From Cognataquiflexum nitidum (GTDB lineage: Bacteria; Bacteroidota; Bacteroidia; Cytophagales; Cyclobacteriaceae): a stretch of DNA of 64,000 nucleotides. The translations under genes were made by a program, and so were the position numbers. The notes under the pieces were generated by a model that worked only from the letters and a program-made list of their open reading frames with translations, had not been told where the DNA came from and made no database searches. Shown in pieces: positions 45,606 through 54,354 of this stretch. The stretch is taken from NCBI RefSeq assembly GCF_022538055.1, contig NZ_JAKZAM010000010.1, positions 95,622 through 159,621 of the forward strand, written 5' to 3'. Numbering within the stretch: position 1 is the stretch's first letter; each line of letters starts with the position of its first letter.

Positions 45606-46205
45606 ATGAAAATTGAGGATATGGTAATTTTTGAAATCAATACCAAAGAGGCCAAGAAGGTTTTTTTGGAAATAAAAAATCTGATGCGTGTCTCCAAAGC
45701 ATGGAAATTGACTTCTTCTATTGAAATCACTGTCCTGGATGGAAAAATCCAACTGGTAGGCCAAGGATTTGTCAAGGAAATGGATGCATCGACTACCGGT
45801 ACCTGCAAGCTGGTGGTCAGGGCGCTATATTGGTTTGACTTGGTAGATATGACCCAAGACAAAATCTTCAAAGTCGTGGTCACGCATGGAGAAGCCATGG
45901 TAAGGACGGTGACTGTTCCGGTGCAGACCACTTTTTTTGAAACAGACAGGATTCTGAGAAGTATCCCGCTTCCGGCCAATCCTGAGTCCATTGATTATTG
46001 GAAACTGGAATACCAAGGGTACACGGTGGACGAACTCCAGTTTAACAATGTGGCTACCAAAATCCCCAAGGCAAAGAAAGAATTCGAGGTAAGTATCCGA
46101 AAAGCCGCCCTTCTCCTTCGCCCCTTTAGAATTTCAAATACCGAGCTGAGGGAAATAGTCCTGAATAGATTGAGAGAAAGGGAGAAAGTTGATTTTAGAA
46201 TCTGA
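45606..46205 (+). CDS. Unrecognised 199-residue protein, repeat-family copy C (intact)
   Basis: The only undamaged copy, from ATG 45606 (MKIEDMVIFEINTKEAKK). The frame is open back to 45528, but the upstream leader is conserved as non-coding in copy B (stop codon there). Predicted layout: helix; beta hairpin SSIEITVLDGKIQLVGQGF; strand-helix CKLVVRALYWFDLVDM; beta hairpin KIFKVVVTHGEAMVRTVTVP; a TDRILRSIPLP loop; and a C-terminal helix ELREIVLNRLREREK. Function unknown; a clamp-like beta domain is a weak guess. It lies 131 bp before hsdM. Confidence 0.75.
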   Translation: MKIEDMVIFEINTKEAKKVFLEIKNLMRVSKAWKLTSSIEITVLDGKIQLVGQGFVKEMDASTTGTCKLVVRALYWFDLVDMTQDKIFKVVVTHGEAMVRTVTVPVQTTFFETDRILRSIPLPANPESIDYWKLEYQGYTVDELQFNNVATKIPKAKKEFEVSIRKAALLLRPFRISNTELREIVLNRLREREKVDFRI

Positions 46206-46336
46206 TCTACAACCCTATTTCTCAAAGCTTAACTGGGATTTATTTTAGTAAAAATACCCTGATCACGGGATAGGATTAAACGGTCTAAATCGACTAAATT
46301 AGCAGAATACAAATCTGTGATCAATAAGTAAAGATA

Positions 46337-47950
46337 ATGCCCAAACTAAAGGAAGATCCCGCCAACAAAGCCACGGGAAAAGTAAAAGTATCTAAGCAAA
46401 TCCAGGATAAGCCCATAGAAGTCACCCTATGGGATGCTGCCAATAAACTGAGAGGCAGCGTAGAACCTGCCGAATACAAGCACGTCGTATTGAGTCTGAT
46501 ATTTTTGAAGTTTGCCAGCGACAAGTTTGAAGACCACCGCACCAAACTGATCGCTGAGGGCAAAGAGAAGTACATAGAAATGCCCGATTTCTACAATATG
46601 AGCAATGTCTTCTTTTTGGAAGAAAACAGCCGCTGGGGTTTTCTGATCAAAAAGTCAAAGCAAAATGACATTGCCCTCCTCATAGACACTGCCCTGCATA
46701 CCATTGAGAAAAACAACAAAGCGCTGAAAGGTGCCTTGCCTGATAATTACTTTTCACGCTTGGGACTTGACATCACCAAGCTTGCCTCCCTTCTAGACAC
46801 CATCAATGACATCGATACGCTCAAGGACCCCAAGCAGGATGTGGTAGGCAAAGTCTATGAATACTTCCTATCCAAGTTTGCGCTGGCCGAAGGAAAAGGA
46901 AAAGGGGAATTTTATACACCAAAGAGTATTGTCAACCTGATAGCAGAGATGATCGAACCCTACAAAGGGATCATCTATGACCCGGCATGTGGTTCGGGTG
47001 GTATGTTTGTTCAATCAATTAAATTTATTGAAGCACATCACGGCAATAAAAAAGAGGTTTCTATCTACGGACAGGAATACACCAACACCACCTACAAGCT
47101 TGCGAAGATGAACCTTGCCATACGGGGCATCAGCGGTAATCTGGGAGAAAAAGCTGCGGATACCTTTGCCGATGACCAACATAAGGACTTGAAAGCAGAC
47201 TTTATCATGGCAAACCCTCCCTTCAATCAAAAAGACTGGCGAGCAGATAATGAACTGAAAGACGATCCAAGATGGAGGGGCTATGATGTCCCGCCGAAGA
47301 GCAACGCCAATTATGGATGGATTTTGAATATGGTGTCGAAGCTATCCGAAAACGGCATAGCGGGTTTTATCCTTGCCAACGGTGCCCTCAGTGGCAGCGG
47401 TGAAGAATACAAAATCCGCAGGAAGCTGGTTGAAAATAATCTGGTGGAAGCGATTTTGGTATTGCCACGAAATCTGTTTTATACCACTGATATCAGCGTA
47501 ACGCTTTGGATAGTGAATAAAAACAAAAGAGCCCAAGTAAAAACTGTAGGCGATGAAACCCGAATGTACCGCGACAGGGAGAAAGAAATCCTTTTTATGG
47601 ATTTGCGACAAATGGGCGAACCTTTTGAAAAGAAATACACCCAATTTTCAGATGATGACATCCAAAAAGTAACGAGCACTTTCCACCAATGGCAGGCTGA
47701 GTCGGATTCTGTTTTTGAAAACATCCCCGAATTCTGTTATTCCGCATCCATGGAAGAAGTAGTCAAAAAAGATTTTTCCCTTGTCCCAAGCAAATACATT
47801 GAATTTGTAAACCGGGACGAGAACATTGATTTTGATGAAAAGATGCAGGCTTTGAAAGTGGAGTTTGCGGAATTGCTGAAAATAGAATCCAAGAGTAAAA
47901 ATGACTTACTCCATGTGTTTAAAGAGTTAGGATTCCCTATTGAAATTTAG
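46337..47950 (+). CDS. hsdM: Type I restriction-modification N6-adenine methyltransferase, HsdM
   Basis: 537 residues: helical N-terminal domain, then a class I methylase with EFYTPKSIVNLIAEM, ACGSGGMFV (SAM site), and NPPF at 293-296 (catalytic motif IV of N6-adenine methylases). It methylates the recognition site set by HsdS and is part of the M2S(R2) complex. First gene of the island operon. ORF6N starts 3 bp after its stop. Confidence 0.95.
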   Translation: MPKLKEDPANKATGKVKVSKQIQDKPIEVTLWDAANKLRGSVEPAEYKHVVLSLIFLKFASDKFEDHRTKLIAEGKEKYIEMPDFYNMSNVFFLEENSRWGFLIKKSKQNDIALLIDTALHTIEKNNKALKGALPDNYFSRLGLDITKLASLLDTINDIDTLKDPKQDVVGKVYEYFLSKFALAEGKGKGEFYTPKSIVNLIAEMIEPYKGIIYDPACGSGGMFVQSIKFIEAHHGNKKEVSIYGQEYTNTTYKLAKMNLAIRGISGNLGEKAADTFADDQHKDLKADFIMANPPFNQKDWRADNELKDDPRWRGYDVPPKSNANYGWILNMVSKLSENGIAGFILANGALSGSGEEYKIRRKLVENNLVEAILVLPRNLFYTTDISVTLWIVNKNKRAQVKTVGDETRMYRDREKEILFMDLRQMGEPFEKKYTQFSDDDIQKVTSTFHQWQAESDSVFENIPEFCYSASMEEVVKKDFSLVPSKYIEFVNRDENIDFDEKMQALKVEFAELLKIESKSKNDLLHVFKELGFPIEI

Positions 47951-47953
47951 TCT

Positions 47954-48820
47954 ATGGAGATAGAGACAGCACAAATTATTGAAAGTCAAATCTTCACTTT
48001 TAGAGGAAGTCAGGTGATGGTGGATAAGGATTTGGCAGATTTGTACCAAGTGGAGGTAAAAAGACTCAATGAACAGGTAAAAAGAAATGTAGAAAGATTT
48101 CCCACCCATTTTAGGTTTCAGCTTTCCGATATTGAAAAAAGTGAACTGGTCGCAAATTGCGACCGGTTTGCATTGCTCAAACATTCGAGTTCAAATCCCC
48201 ATGTTTTTACAGAACAAGGTGTAGCCATGCTGTCGGCTGTTTTGAAGAGCAAAAAAGCTGTTGCTGTAAGTATTCAAATTATGGATGCTTTTGTGAAAAT
48301 GAGAAGACTTATGGCTCACAATGCAGGATTGTTGCAAAGAGTGGAAAGCATTGAATCAAAATTGCAACTGAACGACCAAAATTTTGAGAGAATATTCCAG
48401 GCCTTAGACTATGGAAAAAAAGAAATAAAACAGGATATCTATTTTCAGGGACAAGTATTCGATGCATATGTTTTCCTCATTAACCTCATCAAAAAAGCCA
48501 AAAAAAGCATCATCATCATAGATGGCTATATCGATATCAGTATTTTACAGATGCTGACAGAAAAAAGCAAAGGGGTAACCATTCAAATTATCACTAAGGA
48601 AAGTACACCCATTAGGGAATTGGATGTCATCAAATTCAATGCACAATACGGCGGGCTGACAATAGAACAGAGCAAAAAATACCATGACCGGTTTATCATC
48701 ATCGACCACAAAGAACTTTACCATATCGGTGCTTCCTTAAAAGACCTTGGGAAAAAGTGTTTTGCCTTCTCGGTGATAGCAGATCAAAAAATTCTTGATA
48801 ACCTAATACGTAGCTTATGA
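47954..48820 (+). CDS. ORF6N-domain protein with PLD-like C-terminal domain
   Basis: 288 residues. The N-terminal ORF6N/KilA-N-like DNA-binding domain (about 8-95: VMVDKDLADLYQVEVKRLNEQ, FTEQGVAMLSAVL) is followed by a linker helix and a C-terminal half with HDRFIIID at 244-251 and HIGASLKDLGKKCFAF. These last match the single HxKx4D motif of phospholipase-D-like proteins, with Arg in the Lys position. ORF6N proteins are phage antirepressor-like regulators. It overlaps hsdS by 4 bp (ATGA), so it is embedded in the operon. Confidence 0.85.
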   Translation: MEIETAQIIESQIFTFRGSQVMVDKDLADLYQVEVKRLNEQVKRNVERFPTHFRFQLSDIEKSELVANCDRFALLKHSSSNPHVFTEQGVAMLSAVLKSKKAVAVSIQIMDAFVKMRRLMAHNAGLLQRVESIESKLQLNDQNFERIFQALDYGKKEIKQDIYFQGQVFDAYVFLINLIKKAKKSIIIIDGYIDISILQMLTEKSKGVTIQIITKESTPIRELDVIKFNAQYGGLTIEQSKKYHDRFIIIDHKELYHIGASLKDLGKKCFAFSVIADQKILDNLIRSL

Positions 48821-50043
48821 ATAGCAATTACAAACCATTGGGTAAATACATTCGACCTGTAATTGGCAGAAACAGTGATTTGGGAGACTTGCCTTTAATG
48901 GGATTAAGTATTCAGAAAAAGTTTATTCCCTCCATTGCCAATATTGTGGGGACTGATATGTCCACCTATAGGATCATTGAAAAAAATCAATTTGCTTATG
49001 GGCCTGTAACTTCCAGGAATGGAGAAAAAATTACGATAGCGCTTTTTAATGATTATGAAAAAGCATTGATTTCACAGGCTTATTTACCTTTTGAAGTCAT
49101 AAGTGCCGATGAACTTGAACCCGAATACTTGATGATGTGGTTTCGCAGACCGGAGTTTGACAGGTATGCAAGGTTCAAAAGTCACGGAAGTGCAAGGGAA
49201 ATTTTCGATTGGGAAGAAATGTGCAATACCCTCCTGCCCATCCCAGATATCACCAAACAAAGAGAAATCGTCAAGGAATACAATGTCATCCAAAACCGGA
49301 TCGCCCTCAACCAACAACTGATCCAAAAACTCGAAGAAACAGCACAGGCGATATATAGGGAGTGGTTTGTGGAGTTTGAGTTTCCTGATGAAAGCGGTAA
49401 ACCATATAAAAGCAACGCCGGGGAAATGATTTGGAATGAGGAATTGGGGAAGGAGATTCCGAAGGGATGGGAAGTAGTTTCAGTGAAAGATTTTTGTAAA
49501 GAAATGAAATCTGGAGGAACCCTAAGTAGGGACAATAATAATTACTGGGTTAGCAAAGATATTCCTTGGTTAAAAACAGGAGAAGTTTGTAATAGGGTTT
49601 TGATTCAATCAGAAGAATATATTTCACATGAAGGATGTCAAAATAGTTCCGCAAAAAAGCTTCCTATCAATACTGTTCTAATCGCAATGTATGGTGAAGG
49701 AAAAACGAAAGGACAAGCCGGCTATTTAAGAATTGAAGCTACAACAAACCAAGCTTGTTGTGCAATGATTTGTGAGAATGAATTTCATTCAACATTACTA
49801 TATTATTTTTTAAGAATTAATCAATTTGAAATCGCAAATCTTGCTAATGGGGGGGCTCAACCAAATTTAAGTAAAGAAATAATTGAAAACATCCGAATAG
49901 TCAAACCTCTTTCAAATGATATTACAAAACATGGTTTAGTAAAATTTATCAATTACAGTGAAGCTTTAGAAAAAGGAAACCAAAAGCTAACAGAACTGAA
50001 AGAATTGATTCTTTCGAGGTTGGCGACAATAGAATGGATATGA
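48817..50043 (+). CDS. hsdS: Type I restriction-modification specificity subunit, HsdS
   Basis: 408 residues with two target-recognition domains (about 5-165 and 215-385) separated by the conserved helical spacer ITKQREIVKEYNVIQNRIAL...EETAQAIYREWFVEFE, and a C-terminal helix KLTELKELILSRLATIE. Determines the bipartite DNA site. Overlaps ORF6N (ATGA) and the RloC-like gene (10 bp). The first recognition half starts abruptly and is shorter than usual, but looks complete. Confidence 0.93.
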   Translation: MNSNYKPLGKYIRPVIGRNSDLGDLPLMGLSIQKKFIPSIANIVGTDMSTYRIIEKNQFAYGPVTSRNGEKITIALFNDYEKALISQAYLPFEVISADELEPEYLMMWFRRPEFDRYARFKSHGSAREIFDWEEMCNTLLPIPDITKQREIVKEYNVIQNRIALNQQLIQKLEETAQAIYREWFVEFEFPDESGKPYKSNAGEMIWNEELGKEIPKGWEVVSVKDFCKEMKSGGTLSRDNNNYWVSKDIPWLKTGEVCNRVLIQSEEYISHEGCQNSSAKKLPINTVLIAMYGEGKTKGQAGYLRIEATTNQACCAMICENEFHSTLLYYFLRINQFEIANLANGGAQPNLSKEIIENIRIVKPLSNDITKHGLVKFINYSEALEKGNQKLTELKELILSRLATIEWI

Positions 50044-52418
50044 TAACGAAGTTTAAAACCATAAAGAATCTGGCCGTATTCCAAAATTTTGCTTGGGATA
50101 GTTCGGTGTGCGATGGAGTAAGCAATATTCAGCTTTTTAAGGACATCAATGTGATTTATGGTAGAAACTATTCAGGAAAAACAACCTTATCAAGAATTGT
50201 CAGGGCATTAGAAAAGGGTGCAATTTCAGATAAATATGAAAACCCAGAGTTTGAAGTTTGTATTAAGGGATTAGCAGATGCGACACAAGCGAATCTTTCA
50301 TCCCACGGTAAAAAGATAAGGGTATTCAACGAAGATTTTGTAAAGGAAAATCTTCGTTTTATAGTCAATCCAGATGAGAGCATTAACCCATTTGCAATTC
50401 TTGGCGGAAATGCAGACATACAAGCCGAAATAGATGCACTAAAATTAGCACTCGGAAAAAAAGAGGAAGGTAACGAAACAGGCTTTTATCTTGAATTGAA
50501 AAATGCCAAGGAAATTGAAGGGAACTCAAAACAAGCTTATGAAACTGCGAATGGCACTCTCAATCAACAATTAAGTTATAAAGCTACAAACAACCCTAAT
50601 GGCATAAGATATAAAGCAGACCGTTTTGGAGACCAAAACTACAATATAAGCAAGCTTAAAGATGATATAGCCATAGTAACGGACCCTAATTTTAATCCTT
50701 TAAAAGATGCAGAGGTCGTTGAAAAAGATAAGTTGCTTAAAGAAAGAGTGAATCAAGATATTAGGGTACTATCAAAGCATATTATTGACATATCTACAAT
50801 TTCAAGTAAAGCTGAGGTACTTATCACCAAACCAATTAGCAGTTCAGATAAAATTGAACAATTGGTGAAAGATTCTGTCTTAAATCGGTGGGTTAAAGAA
50901 GGTAGGCAACATCATAAAGACAAATTAGATCAATGTTCATTTTGTGGTAACGATATTACTGATGAACGATGGAAGGAACTTGATAGCCACTTTGACGAAG
51001 AATCCGAAAAACTAGAAAAAGAAATTGATGCTTCAATCAATGAAATACAACAGGAAATCGACAGACTCACCACCTGTTTGATTATTAACAAATCAGATTT
51101 TTATACCAAATTTCACCAAGCGATTGATAGTTTACTTGTTTTTAGGCAATATGTAATAGATCAATTTAAAGTAGAGTTAAATAAGATTATTGAACAATTG
51201 CAAGCTCGGAAAGAGGATTTATTGAATACCAGGGCCTATGAACCAATAAAAGACAATAGTAAACGACTTGATTGGTGCTGGATAATTTTTGAAAATATAA
51301 GAAAACAAGCGAATTCTTACAGCACATTACTTGGGAAAGAACAAATCGAAGCGAAAAGACTATTGCGATTGCGGGAAGTCAGTGATTTTGCTAAAACAAT
51401 TCAGTATTCTGATGAAATAGCCAAATTCGCAGATTTAAAAATTATTAAAGACGCAAAGGAACAAGAAAAGTCTAAGATTGACTTGAAAATTCAAGACCAA
51501 ATTATGGAGATTGAAAATAGGAAACGCTTAATGAATGATGAGGAAAAGGGGGCAATAAAAGTTAATGAGTATCTCAATAATTTTTTCGGACACGATTTTC
51601 TCTCATTAAAGGCATTAGAGGAATCCGATCAACTTGGAGGAAAGAAGATTCGCTTTGAAATAATTAGGAATGGAAAGAAAGCACATCACTTATCAGAAGG
51701 AGAATGTAGTCTAATTGCGTTTTGCTATTTTATGGCAAAACTTGACGATACCGAAACTAAAGGAAGTAAGCCCATTATTTGGATCGATGACCCAATTTCT
51801 AGCTTAGACAGCAATCATATTTTTTTCGTTTATAGTCTCTTAAACTCAGAGATTGTAGCGAAACAAGATTTTGAACAGCTATTTGTGTCGACGCATAATC
51901 TAGATTTTTTAAAGTATTTGAAAAGGTTGCCTTCTGCTGCAAACAGTGTGCAAAGAGGGTATTTTATTGTTTCACGGGAAGGTGAAATAAGCAAGTTTAA
52001 GTTGATGCCGAAATATTTAAAAGATTATGTTACAGAGTTTAATTTCCTTTTTCATCAGATTTATTTATGTGCAAATGCTGACGCAGATGATGAAATACAA
52101 CATGGTCTTTTTTACAATTTTGGTAATAACACACGTAAATTTTTAGAGGCATTTCTGTTTTACAAATATCCAAATGCTCTTGGAGATGACAAGCTAACAA
52201 GGTTTTTTGGCGATAATAGACAAGCTTCAAGTATGACAGAAAGAATAAATAACGAGTTCTCTCACCTCGAAGGTTTGTTTGAAAGAAGTATGATTCCAAT
52301 AGACATTCCTGAAATGAAAAAAACTGCTAATTTCATTTTGAGAAAAATAAAAGAAAAGGATAATGATCAATATGAAGCACTATTGATAAGTATTGGAATA
52401 GAACTTACAACATCATAA
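50034..52418 (+). CDS. RloC/PrrC-like ATPase, candidate tRNA anticodon nuclease
   Basis: 794 residues. AAA_13-type ABC ATPase: Walker A GRNYSGKTT near 43-51, signature LSEGE 553-557, Walker B IIWIDDP (Asp 585/586). Long coiled coils sit between, with a CxxC hook (C301, C304; CSFCGNDI) as in RloC/Rad50. The C-terminal part has R701-x3-E705 and H744 in NNTRKFLEAF...NEFSHLEG, the arrangement of the Arg-Glu-His triad of anticodon nucleases PrrC and RloC. PrrC sits between hsdS and hsdR in E. coli prr, as here. In PrrC the nuclease is held silent by the RM complex and released when phage blocks it. Function inferred, not proven. Confidence 0.8.
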   Translation: MDMITKFKTIKNLAVFQNFAWDSSVCDGVSNIQLFKDINVIYGRNYSGKTTLSRIVRALEKGAISDKYENPEFEVCIKGLADATQANLSSHGKKIRVFNEDFVKENLRFIVNPDESINPFAILGGNADIQAEIDALKLALGKKEEGNETGFYLELKNAKEIEGNSKQAYETANGTLNQQLSYKATNNPNGIRYKADRFGDQNYNISKLKDDIAIVTDPNFNPLKDAEVVEKDKLLKERVNQDIRVLSKHIIDISTISSKAEVLITKPISSSDKIEQLVKDSVLNRWVKEGRQHHKDKLDQCSFCGNDITDERWKELDSHFDEESEKLEKEIDASINEIQQEIDRLTTCLIINKSDFYTKFHQAIDSLLVFRQYVIDQFKVELNKIIEQLQARKEDLLNTRAYEPIKDNSKRLDWCWIIFENIRKQANSYSTLLGKEQIEAKRLLRLREVSDFAKTIQYSDEIAKFADLKIIKDAKEQEKSKIDLKIQDQIMEIENRKRLMNDEEKGAIKVNEYLNNFFGHDFLSLKALEESDQLGGKKIRFEIIRNGKKAHHLSEGECSLIAFCYFMAKLDDTETKGSKPIIWIDDPISSLDSNHIFFVYSLLNSEIVAKQDFEQLFVSTHNLDFLKYLKRLPSAANSVQRGYFIVSREGEISKFKLMPKYLKDYVTEFNFLFHQIYLCANADADDEIQHGLFYNFGNNTRKFLEAFLFYKYPNALGDDKLTRFFGDNRQASSMTERINNEFSHLEGLFERSMIPIDIPEMKKTANFILRKIKEKDNDQYEALLISIGIELTTS

Positions 52419-52459
52419 AATTCACTGAAGGAAAGTTGGAAATTGCATTTACCGAGTTG
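52415..52459 (+). repeat. hsdR 5'-end remnant 1
   Basis: ATAAAATTCACTGAAGG and on: about 45 bp that match the first codons of hsdR (55337-55381) at nearly every base, including TTTACCGA at the far end. The former ATG is ATA here and overlaps the stop of the RloC-like gene, mirroring the ATGA overlap of the true hsdR start. Confidence 0.85.
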
Positions 52460-52497
52460 AAGGACAATTCAATTACCAGATGATCTTTATATAAAAT

Positions 52498-53511
52498 ATG
52501 AACAGCGATATCCTTATCTACCAAAACCCTGATGGTAACATCAAAATCGATGTGCGCCTGGAGGAAGAAACCGTGTGGCTTTCTCAGGCACAGATGGGGC
52601 AGTTGTTTGGTAAGGACAAACGGACCATTTCAGAACATATTGGGAATGTGTTCAAAGAAGGAGAATTAGACGAAAAAGTGGCTGTCCGGAAATTCCGGAT
52701 AACCACTCCACATGGTGCTATTGCAGGAAAGACGCAGGAAGTCGAAGTAAATGGCTACAATCTGGACGTCATCATTTCGGTAGGCTACCGGGTAAAGTCA
52801 CCCCAAGGCACGCAGTTCCGTATCTGGGCCACCCAGCGCTTGAAAGAATATATTATCAAGGGTTTTGCCTTGAATGACGACAGATTCAAGTCGGGTAATT
52901 CTATGAATTATTTCAATGAATTGCAGGAGCGCATCCGGGAAATCCGTCTTTCGGAACGCTTCTTTTATCAGAAAATCAAAGACATCTACACCACGAGCAT
53001 CGATTACGACCCGAAAGACGAAAAGACCCTGGAGTTTTTCAAAGTGGTGCAAAACAAACTCCTTTGGGCTATCAGCGAGCAAACTGCGGCTGAATTGGTG
53101 TATCGCAGGGTAGACGCCAGTTTGCCTTTGTTGGGCATGCAGTCCTTTGACAAAAAAGAAGCAGTTTCTATCAAGAAATCCGATGTCAGCATTGCCAAAA
53201 ACTACCTCAAAGAAGATGAAATCAAGTTGCTCGGTTTGTTGGTAGAACAGTATTTGGCTTTTGCTGAGACGATGGCACAGCAGCGAACACCGCTGTATAT
53301 GGCAGATTGGATCAAGCGGCTGGATAGCATTTTGCAACTCAACGGCAGGGAATTACTCAGCCATGCGGGGAAAATCAGCCATCAAAAAGCACTGGAAAAA
53401 TCAGAGGCCGAATTTGAAAAATATCGGAATACACAAAAAGTCTTAGAAAAAGAGGAAAGCTTAAAAGAGATCGAGGCTGACATTAAAAAACTGGGGAAAG
53501 CAAAGAATTGA
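52498..53511 (+). CDS. RhuM-family protein
   Basis: 337 residues with the RhuM opening (MNSDILIYQNPDGNIKIDVR) and the diagnostic EEETVWLSQAQMGQLFGKDK helix-turn-helix-like segment, YNLDVIISVGYRVKSPQGTQFRIWATQRLKEYIIKG-type core, and a helical C-terminal half ending KKLGKAKN. The family occurs in Salmonella SPI-3 and, often, beside type I RM genes; the biochemical role is unresolved. Its TGA stop overlaps the second hsdR-start remnant. Confidence 0.88.
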   Translation: MNSDILIYQNPDGNIKIDVRLEEETVWLSQAQMGQLFGKDKRTISEHIGNVFKEGELDEKVAVRKFRITTPHGAIAGKTQEVEVNGYNLDVIISVGYRVKSPQGTQFRIWATQRLKEYIIKGFALNDDRFKSGNSMNYFNELQERIREIRLSERFFYQKIKDIYTTSIDYDPKDEKTLEFFKVVQNKLLWAISEQTAAELVYRRVDASLPLLGMQSFDKKEAVSIKKSDVSIAKNYLKEDEIKLLGLLVEQYLAFAETMAQQRTPLYMADWIKRLDSILQLNGRELLSHAGKISHQKALEKSEAEFEKYRNTQKVLEKEESLKEIEADIKKLGKAKN

Positions 53512-53556
53512 AATTCACTGAAGGAATTTGGAAAGTGCCTTTACCGAGTTTTTGGG
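53508..53556 (+). repeat. hsdR 5'-end remnant 2
   Basis: TTGAAATTCACTGAAGG and on: about 49 bp matching the hsdR start, including GGAAAGTGCCTTTACCGA, which is closer to hsdR than remnant 1 is. The former ATG reads TTG and overlaps the RhuM stop. Confidence 0.87.
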
Positions 53557-53567
53557 GATGGAATAAA

Positions 53568-53597
53568 TGTCAAGTTTTTCACGTAAAAAACTTGACA
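53568..53597. promoter_or_regulatory. Inverted-repeat operator in front of the AbiE-type antitoxin gene
   Basis: TGTCAAGTTTTT and AAAAACTTGACA, a 12-bp perfect inverted repeat with a 6-nt spacer. AbiEi-type antitoxins autorepress by binding inverted repeats upstream of their gene. The right arm overlaps a CTTGAC that could be the -33 element. Confidence 0.6.
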
Positions 53598-53613
53598 TTT
53601 TAATTAAAACAAC

Positions 53614-53621
53614 TAGCTTTG
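53614..53621 (+). promoter_or_regulatory. Candidate -7 box, near-leaderless antitoxin promoter
   Basis: TAGCTTTG fits TAnnTTTG perfectly and lies about 18 bp from the CTTGAC -33 element inside the operator. The ATG follows only 5 bp later, so transcription would begin at or very near the start codon. This internal promoter would also feed the toxin gene and hsdR. Confidence 0.5.
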
Positions 53622-53625
53622 ACGT

Positions 53626-54354
53626 ATGAAAATTGCGGCGCAGATTCGGAAAACAATTGAAAGCATACCCGAAGGTAAGCCTTTTGGATATGATGATTTG
53701 GGTATAGGCCAAGCTGATTTTGTGACTGCTGCCAAGGCATTGGAACGACTCCAAAAAAAAGGAACCATCAAAAAAATATCCAAGGGGATTTTTTATAAAC
53801 CTGAAGAGACCCGGTTTGGACCCTTGGGTCCTGATTACAATGCCCTATTAAACCGGTTTTTGTTTAAAAAAGGAAAAAGAGTGGGCTATGTAACCGGTGG
53901 GGAATTGTACAACCAATTAAACCTTACCACCCAAAATTACTTCAGAACAAAAATAGCTACCAACAGAAGCCGAAAAAAAATAGAAAAGGGATGGCTTAAG
54001 ACTAGTACTGTAAAATCGTATGCAGAGATTACGGAAGACAATTACCAATTGTTGGGTGTATTGGATTCACTGAAAGATATCAGAAACATTTCCGATACAT
54101 CCACTTCCCAAGCCATCAAAATTTTAGCAGGTAAATTGGTGAATTTCAGTAAATCAGCCATTGAAGATTTGATCAGACTTTCAATGACCTACCCACCAAG
54201 GGTAAGGGCATTGCTAGGCGCAATAATTGAAGAAAAGTTTGCCACTGAGTTTGATTTATCTGATTTAAAAAGCAGCTTAAATCCAACGACAGTATATAAG
54301 TTGAATGTTAAGGAAGCCGAATTCCCTACCATTAAAAACTGGAATATTAGATGA
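53626..54354 (+). CDS. AbiEi/DUF6088-type antitoxin (type IV toxin-antitoxin)
   Basis: 242 residues. N-terminal winged-helix: FGYDDLGIGQADFVTAAKALERLQKKGTIKKISKGIF-type region (about 20-56), then a DUF6088 core (RVGYVTGGELYNQLNL, TNRSRKKIEKG). Such proteins antagonise nucleotidyltransferase toxins and repress their own promoter. It overlaps the toxin gene by 4 bp (ATGA) and lies behind its own operator and promoter, not far from the second hsdR remnant. Confidence 0.87.
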   Translation: MKIAAQIRKTIESIPEGKPFGYDDLGIGQADFVTAAKALERLQKKGTIKKISKGIFYKPEETRFGPLGPDYNALLNRFLFKKGKRVGYVTGGELYNQLNLTTQNYFRTKIATNRSRKKIEKGWLKTSTVKSYAEITEDNYQLLGVLDSLKDIRNISDTSTSQAIKILAGKLVNFSKSAIEDLIRLSMTYPPRVRALLGAIIEEKFATEFDLSDLKSSLNPTTVYKLNVKEAEFPTIKNWNIR

